NCBI GenBank assembly: GCA_043813305.1
Contig: JBDRLC010000042.1
Location: 1 to 64,000, forward strand
From: JAHIZC01 sp043813305
GTDB lineage: Bacteria > Omnitrophota > Gorgyraeia > Gygaellales > Profunditerraquicolaceae
Direction of reading: 5' to 3'
DNA length: 64,000 nt
The notes beneath the pieces were generated by a model. The model was not told the DNA's origin. It did not search any database and saw only the letters and a list, made by a program, of their open reading frames with translations. Below, piece by piece: positions 60,018 through 64,000 of this stretch. A program made the position numbers and the translations under genes. Positions within the stretch are counted from its first letter, which is position 1. The number at the start of each line of letters is the position of its first letter.

Positions 60018-60842
60018 TTAATTCTGCCCTGAGTTATGCAGATCTCTTTCTTTGATAGTTTCTTGAATCATCTTTTCGCTAATTTTTTTGGTATCATAAA
60101 TATATCCAGAAATCAGGGCGCTGTCGCAGACAAGATTGATGATCCTGGGGATACCTTTAGAATGGGAGTGAATTAGATCAAGCGCCCCGCGCTCAAATAA
60201 ATTGTGCTCTCCGTTGGAGCTAACTAATTTGAGACGATGCGAGATGTACTGACCGGTCTCATCTCTATCCAGCGCATTCAAATGATAATAAACTGCGATC
60301 CTCTGCTTGAACTGCTCTAAATTGACATTCTCCAATTTTTTTCTTAATTCCGGCTGGCCCAGGAGAATGATCTGGATTAATTTTTCTTTCTCGGTCTCAA
60401 GATTAGATAGCATTCTTACTTCCTCTAATACCTTGGGGGTTAAATTCTGTGCCTCGTCGATGATTAGGACGACGTTTAGATCATCGGCAAGCTGCTTAAT
60501 CAGCCAGTTGTTTAATTTTGCCAGCAGCTTCTGTTTAGTCCCGCCTTTATATTCGATCTCAAATTCATCGAGGATCTCAGAGATCAGCTCTTTGGGGGTA
60601 AGGTGGGTATTGGTAATCAGCGCCATCTTAGTGTTCAGGTCCAGCCTGTTAAATAAAGTCCTGCAGATGGTGGTCTTACCCGCACCGATCTCTCCGGTCA
60701 CTACCACAAACCCCCTTCTTTCATTAATCGCATAGAGCAGACTGTTCAATGCCTCTGAATGCTTAGTGCTGGCGAAGAAGAACTTCGAATCGGGGGTGAC
60801 GTTAAAAGGCTTCTCGCTAAAACCATAAAACTTTTCGTACAT
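60018..60842 (-). CDS. ExeA-like AAA+ ATPase (XrtA-associated type)
   Basis: The 274-residue protein has the family start MYEKFYGFSEKPFNVTPD, Walker A GEIGAGKTT (50-58) and Walker B VVLIIDEAQNL (124-134), followed by MLSNLETEKEKLIQIILLGQPEL and a C-terminal lid domain (HSKGIPRIINLVCDSAL). Relatives are ExeA/GspA of type II secretion and the XrtA-associated ATPase in exosortase loci. The C-terminal peptidoglycan-binding domain of ExeA is absent. It lies 11 bases after the Wzz-like gene and 17 bases before the kinase gene, the standard order in exosortase-linked polysaccharide loci. Confidence 0.93.
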   Translation of the reverse strand: MYEKFYGFSEKPFNVTPDSKFFFASTKHSEALNSLLYAINERRGFVVVTGEIGAGKTTICRTLFNRLDLNTKMALITNTHLTPKELISEILDEFEIEYKGGTKQKLLAKLNNWLIKQLADDLNVVLIIDEAQNLTPKVLEEVRMLSNLETEKEKLIQIILLGQPELRKKLENVNLEQFKQRIAVYYHLNALDRDETGQYISHRLKLVSSNGEHNLFERGALDLIHSHSKGIPRIINLVCDSALISGYIYDTKKISEKMIQETIKERDLHNSGQN

Positions 60843-60853
60843 AGTCTTAACTC

Positions 60854-62161
60854 CTACCTTTTGATCATTGACATAAGCATAGTCACAGTAATTAAAGAAA
60901 AAGACACTACTAAAAAGGCCACGGCTAAGCTTATATTTCTGGTTTTCTCCTTGTCAATCTCATCCTGTGTGGTGATGCGTGAAATTGCTCCCAGTACAGG
61001 AGAATTCAATGAGTTCTTTGCATCTTCGATATCGAGGAATGAATGATCGAGGAATTCCCTCCCGAAAACCAATCCTGTTCCGGCGGCTCCACCGAGGAAT
61101 AGACCCATGACAATAAGATTAAATTTATTCGGTTTTGTCGGTTTTAAAGGTAGGCGCGGCGGTTCGATAACTGTATAGCGCGTGCCTTCTTTGGAAGCCT
61201 CCAGCCGCTGGGTAATCTTAGCGGTCTCAAGACGCTGTAGTAACATCTGGTATATTCTTTTATTGACATTTATGTCTCTTGCTGAAGATACCTCGACTTT
61301 ATCCATTAATAACAACTTGTAGATTGCCCTATTTATATCTTGATCCGACTCACCGGCAAAAACAGAGGATCCGGGGAAAATACTATCCTCCTCTTCGATG
61401 ATGCTATCTAATTCCCTCTTCAGTACTCCCCTGGCCGTATCGTCTAACGCAGTCTCTGTTTTAGGGACTTCAAAATTACCTGATTCTAATTCCTTTTGAG
61501 ATACTTGCAGTCTTCCCCTGAGATCGATTACCATTGGGTGCTTATCGGTAGAATCCACAAGTAATGCTTTCAGCTTCTCTTCAAGTTGATTAATCTCGGA
61601 TTCTTTTACCTTTCTTTTATAAATCGCTAACTGCTCTTTTATAAAACGTATCGCCACATCCGTCTCTCTAGTCTGTGATTGCATGTTCTTCTCAATCAAG
61701 ATTTCGGTTATGGTCTGGGTAATCAATTGAGTCATCTGGGGGTCCCCTCCGATGTAGGAGATCCGGATAATATTGGGCCTGCGCATAAAAACGTCTATAT
61801 TGTTTCTTAGATTCGTGATAAACCCTTCGAACTCTAGTTGAGTTGTGATATTTTTTGCCAGATTCAACTTATTGGTTAACTCAACTAAACTGTTCCAGCC
61901 TAAGACAACCTCTCTGATACTTTGGATTCTCTGGGATGCTGTAGTGGAAACAGCGAGGTTTTTGATCAGGGGATTGATAATCTTCTCCTCTTCCACCAAG
62001 ATCGTCGTACTAGATCTATATTTAGGAGGCGTCAGGAAACAGGCCATAATCCCAATCACCAAACCGGCAAAAATCGGCGCGATGAATAACCATTTTCTGC
62101 GAAAGAGTACCCTTAAGATATCTAGGGGGTTGCGAAATTTTGAGAAATCTTGATTTTCCAT
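60854..62161 (-). CDS. Wzz/GumC-like polysaccharide co-polymerase
   Basis: The 435-residue protein has two membrane helices (about 30-51 and 408-431) enclosing a long periplasmic coiled-coil part with segments VREVVLGWNSLVELTNKLNL, KVKESEINQLEEKLKALL and VIEPPRLPLKPTKPNK, the last being the conserved Pro-rich motif before the second helix. It sets the chain length and helps export. The cytoplasmic kinase is separate (CpsD-like gene 59212). It follows the Wza-like gene by 33 bases. Confidence 0.92.
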   Translation of the reverse strand: MENQDFSKFRNPLDILRVLFRRKWLFIAPIFAGLVIGIMACFLTPPKYRSSTTILVEEEKIINPLIKNLAVSTTASQRIQSIREVVLGWNSLVELTNKLNLAKNITTQLEFEGFITNLRNNIDVFMRRPNIIRISYIGGDPQMTQLITQTITEILIEKNMQSQTRETDVAIRFIKEQLAIYKRKVKESEINQLEEKLKALLVDSTDKHPMVIDLRGRLQVSQKELESGNFEVPKTETALDDTARGVLKRELDSIIEEEDSIFPGSSVFAGESDQDINRAIYKLLLMDKVEVSSARDINVNKRIYQMLLQRLETAKITQRLEASKEGTRYTVIEPPRLPLKPTKPNKFNLIVMGLFLGGAAGTGLVFGREFLDHSFLDIEDAKNSLNSPVLGAISRITTQDEIDKEKTRNISLAVAFLVVSFSLITVTMLMSMIKR

Positions 62162-62194
62162 TCTTAATCTCCTTTTAACTTGCTGAATTAAATC

Positions 62195-62971
62195 TTAACG
62201 TAGTGTTTCCGAAGCTCTTTTGCCGCTGGAAACACTCTCTGGACCGGAAGCCGCTATACCTACTGTTGAGGCTGCCGGGCTGATCACTCTGATTATCTTA
62301 GCCATTACTGTTGAAGGCACATAAAGCACATCTCCGGGACGCAAATTGATATTCTTCTTAAGGTTGCCTGCGTAGAGAATCGAATAAAGGTCTATCTTCT
62401 TGACTTCGGGTTCTCCGCTTGCCGTAGGGGTGATGATCTGGCATTTGCGCATGGCTGCGGAGTGAGTAGGAAGGCCTGCTTCAAATACTGCTTCCCGTAC
62501 AGGTATATTCTCTGAGCGCATATAGTATTTGCCCGGGGCAGTAACTTCCCCTAAAACATAAAAGACCTTGCTCTTAAAATCGATAATCGTCACTGTTACC
62601 TGGGGATTATTCACATAAACCGAAAGAACATCGGCAATTTTTACCTCCAGTTCCTGCTTGGTCATACCCTTAACGTCTATATCTCCGACAAACTCATACT
62701 GAATCACGCCTTTCTTGTTTATCGGGAATATTCCGGTGAATTCGGGATGACGCATCACGCTGATCTCAATAATATCATCGGCACCGAGCGTATATGTCAT
62801 GGGGTCGAAATTGGTTTCACCTGTCTGATTAGTGGTAACCGTGGTTGGCAGCTGAATCTCTATTGAGTCATTTGTTTCTGTGACCTGCACTTCATCAGAT
62901 TGCGCTGTAACCTGGCCGCTATAAACCAACAAAATAAAACTCAAAATCAGCAATTTAGTCAATATCTTCAT
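62195..62971 (-). CDS. Wza-like polysaccharide export protein
   Basis: The 258-residue protein has a signal peptide (1-23), a Poly_export domain (about 55-130; TLGADDIIEISVMRHPEF, KGVIQYEFVGDIDVKG) and an SLBB domain (about 140-225; FYVLGEVTAPGKYYM, NINLRPGDVLYVP). It would form the outer-membrane channel or its periplasmic part. The signal ends VTAQS, without the lipobox Cys normally found in Wza, so it may not be a lipoprotein. The C-terminal tail (KRASETLR) lacks the amphipathic helix of E. coli Wza. It overlaps the MerR-like gene by 17 bases. Confidence 0.92.
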   Translation of the reverse strand: MKILTKLLILSFILLVYSGQVTAQSDEVQVTETNDSIEIQLPTTVTTNQTGETNFDPMTYTLGADDIIEISVMRHPEFTGIFPINKKGVIQYEFVGDIDVKGMTKQELEVKIADVLSVYVNNPQVTVTIIDFKSKVFYVLGEVTAPGKYYMRSENIPVREAVFEAGLPTHSAAMRKCQIITPTASGEPEVKKIDLYSILYAGNLKKNINLRPGDVLYVPSTVMAKIIRVISPAASTVGIAASGPESVSSGKRASETLR

Positions 62972-63170
62972 TTTGTTCCTCCTCCATGATAATAATCGTT
63001 TCCTTAAAGCTTTTTAGGGTCTTCAGGTCATCATTATTATAGATGCGCCAGCCCCGCCAATCTCTTTTGGCAGGCCTGACTTTTTTAGCCTTCTCCCAAC
63101 GGACTATGGTCCTAGGAGTAACACCGATCCTCTCTGCTACATCCGTTATACTCATTCTTCCGTCATTCAC
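62955..63170 (-). CDS. Small MerR-family DNA-binding protein
   Basis: The 71-residue protein has a winged helix-turn-helix of the MerR type (about 5-55): SITDVAERIGVTPRTIVRWEKAKKVRPAKR, then GWRIYNNDDLKTL. The effector domain is missing; an acidic tail (MEEEQNEDID) ends the protein. It starts with GTG at 63170, five bases after GAGGG, and overlaps the Wza-like gene by 17 bases, making it the first gene of the 47-kb run. It could autoregulate this operon through the repeated decamers in the leader (63211-63270). An in-frame ATG at 63155 is an alternative start. Confidence 0.85.
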   Translation of the reverse strand: MNDGRMSITDVAERIGVTPRTIVRWEKAKKVRPAKRDWRGWRIYNNDDLKTLKSFKETIIIMEEEQNEDID

Positions 63171-63210
63171 TTTAACCCTCCGTGTTTAAAAATTATTCTG
63201 ATTATACCTG

Positions 63211-63270
63211 TCATAGTCTGTCCTAATTCGTCCTAGTTTATCCTGTAAAGTCATGTAACTTCTTATACAG
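63211..63270. repeat. Ten-base phased repeats in the leader of the polysaccharide operon
   Basis: Six consecutive ten-base blocks begin with TC: TCATAGTCTG, TCCTAATTCG, TCCTAGTTTA, TCCTGTAAAG, TCATGTAACT, TCTTATACAG. The phasing equals one helical turn. On the minus-strand transcript they give AGGA at ten-base intervals. They lie between the promoter -10 and the GTG start, mostly within the transcribed leader. Confidence 0.55.
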
Positions 63271-63290
63271 CAACTTCCATGCCAAGTCAA
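63262..63290 (-). promoter_or_regulatory. Sigma-70 promoter overlapping the -24/-12 site of the polysaccharide operon
   Basis: On the minus strand TTGACT (63285-63290) and TATAAG (63262-63267) are 17 bases apart, each one base away from consensus. The predicted start is near 63255, some 85 bases before the GTG start at 63170. The entire sigma-54 site lies in its spacer. Confidence 0.65.
63269..63284 (-). promoter_or_regulatory. -24/-12 (sigma-54) promoter of the polysaccharide operon
   Basis: The minus strand reads TGGCATGGAAGTTGCT. It fits the sigma-54 consensus (TGGCAYG, four bases, TTGCW) at every defined position, with GG and GC 10 bases apart. The start would be near 63258. An NtrC-type activator and rpoN are encoded in the window. 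Confidence 0.78.
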
Positions 63291-63582
63291 GGGAATTCGC
63301 ACAAATATACAGCTTTAGTTTATAACAGATTGGAAACAAAGGAGTTGTGATATCGGTATTTTGCAAAGACTTACTGCTCTGTCCGGAGATTAATCGATAG
63401 ATGTTGTTTTATATCAACGCTAAAAATGCTTTCTTGTGTGCCTATAAAAGATATTCCATTATAACATTTTGCAATACATTGAGTTACAAGCGTAGTAGAT
63501 TATTGTAAACAAAGTTCCTAAAGATAACGTTTTCATTTTCTGGTAATTTACTGATTCTGGAGGGGTATTCGAGGGATACAAA
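63291..63582. other. Intergenic region upstream of the polysaccharide operon
   Basis: About 290 bases, AT-rich, separate the operon promoter from the PP-loop gene end. Activator sites for the -24/-12 promoter would be expected here. I see only weak symmetry (GTTG...CAAC at about 63403-63418) and a repeated ATTTTGCAA (about 63357 and 63465). No gene or RNA is recognisable, and no clear terminator for the upstream gene. Confidence 0.5.
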
Positions 63583-64000
63583 TTATAATACGCGATTTAT
63601 CGCTGAGTCAGAGATGTTCATTTCACGCAAGAATTGCTTAAGTAGGTTGATATCTGTGTTCTTCTCAATCTGCTCAACCCTTCTCAATGCGTCATTGCGG
63701 TCCATCTTTCCGCTTCTGACCATATTGCTAAAACCTATTTCAAGCTTACTTACGCCATAGGCCTTTCCAGTCAAATAATTGACTAAGGGAACTAGTGCGC
63801 AATCGACTCTCCAAGATGTAGCAGAGCCTTCCGGCACTGACCAACCCATCTCTCTTTGAATTGTATTTAGGATGGTATTGCGGTCCCATCTGATATAATC
63901 ATAAAGATGAATATCCTTGAGGTCATGGGGTGAATCTGAACCATACTCCTTCTTCATTTTATTAAACAAGTATTTATATTTGAACATATTCACGGCAACC
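63583..64000 (-). CDS. C-terminal part of a PP-loop N-acetyl sugar amidotransferase-like protein (partial)
   Basis: The frame stays open to the right edge of the window, so the gene is cut there. The visible 138 residues include YIRWDRNTILNTIQREMGW, SWRVDCALVPLVNYLTGKAYG and the C-terminal pattern GFSNMVRSGKMDRNDALRRV. This resembles the C-terminal third of PP-loop amidotransferases of polysaccharide loci (WbpG/PseA-like), which put an amidine or amide on N-acetyl sugars; the ATP-binding PP-loop would lie further upstream, outside the window. If so, the locus extends beyond this window. A GTG at 63993 could be mistaken for a start codon. Confidence 0.5.
   Translation of the reverse strand, partial: VAVNMFKYKYLFNKMKKEYGSDSPHDLKDIHLYDYIRWDRNTILNTIQREMGWSVPEGSATSWRVDCALVPLVNYLTGKAYGVSKLEIGFSNMVRSGKMDRNDALRRVEQIEKNTDINLLKQFLREMNISDSAINRVL

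Noticed and set aside
63421..63450. Minus-strand GGCAC...GC near 63.44 kb as a second sigma-54 site
   Set aside because: Spacing between GG and GC is 11 bases and the -12 element is poor.

Overview
The window looks like a chromosomal fragment from an uncultured Gram-negative bacterium of the PEP-CTERM/exosortase type. The gene set (exosortase, EpsI, XrtA-type ATPase and kinase, many PEP-CTERM proteins, sigma-54 two-component regulators, lipoproteins) and the AT-leaning composition would fit Candidatus Omnitrophota. That assignment is an inference from gene content only; no rRNA or ribosomal gene is present to test it. Almost everything lies on the minus strand. I saw no tRNA, rRNA, insertion sequence or CRISPR array.

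Left part (1-8.5 kb). The 3' end of rpoN (sigma-54) meets a convergent minus-strand operon. That operon has a clear sigma-70 promoter near 5.45 kb and encodes a membrane protein, a TPR lipoprotein, a GAF histidine kinase, an NtrC-type sigma-54 activator and a PocR-GAF sensor. Next come a sugar-phosphate transferase carrying an internal PEP-CTERM-like segment and three PEP-CTERM proteins, one of them a 76-residue Gly/Ser-rich lipoprotein.

Middle (8.5-16 kb). A three-gene minus operon encodes a 1421-residue surface protein (TIG, beta-helix, FN3, four PKD domains and a CFI-box C-terminus), a GspC-like PDZ protein and a double-receiver regulator. It is preceded by a sigma-70 promoter, a cyclic di-GMP-I (GEMM) riboswitch and an intrinsic terminator. 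One strand of the aptamer can pair over 11 bases with the 5' arm of the terminator, which predicts an OFF switch. Two plus-strand genes follow, an XRE-cupin regulator and a CheY-like protein, with their own promoter.

Right part (16-63.2 kb). One uninterrupted minus-strand run of about 47 kb is a complete exopolysaccharide locus. Reading from its promoter near 63.27 kb it holds a MerR-like regulator, Wza, Wzz, ExeA-like ATPase, CpsD-like kinase, a phosphoglucosamine-mutase-like enzyme, nucleotide-sugar enzymes, and radical SAM proteins. It continues with many GT2/GT4 glycosyltransferases, a Wzx flippase, a Wzm/Wzt ABC exporter, an ATP-grasp/asparagine-synthase-like pair, an O-antigen ligase/polymerase and a deacetylase. 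It ends with exosortase, EpsI, and two large secreted proteins. The promoter near 63.27 kb is a very good -24/-12 (sigma-54) match embedded in a sigma-70 promoter; another -24/-12 match precedes the 1424-residue golvesin-like gene.

Working model (inference): the locus makes and exports a polysaccharide, exosortase sorts PEP-CTERM proteins towards it, the RpoN/two-component module switches it on, and c-di-GMP separately gates one large surface-protein operon. The window ends inside a PP-loop amidotransferase-like gene.
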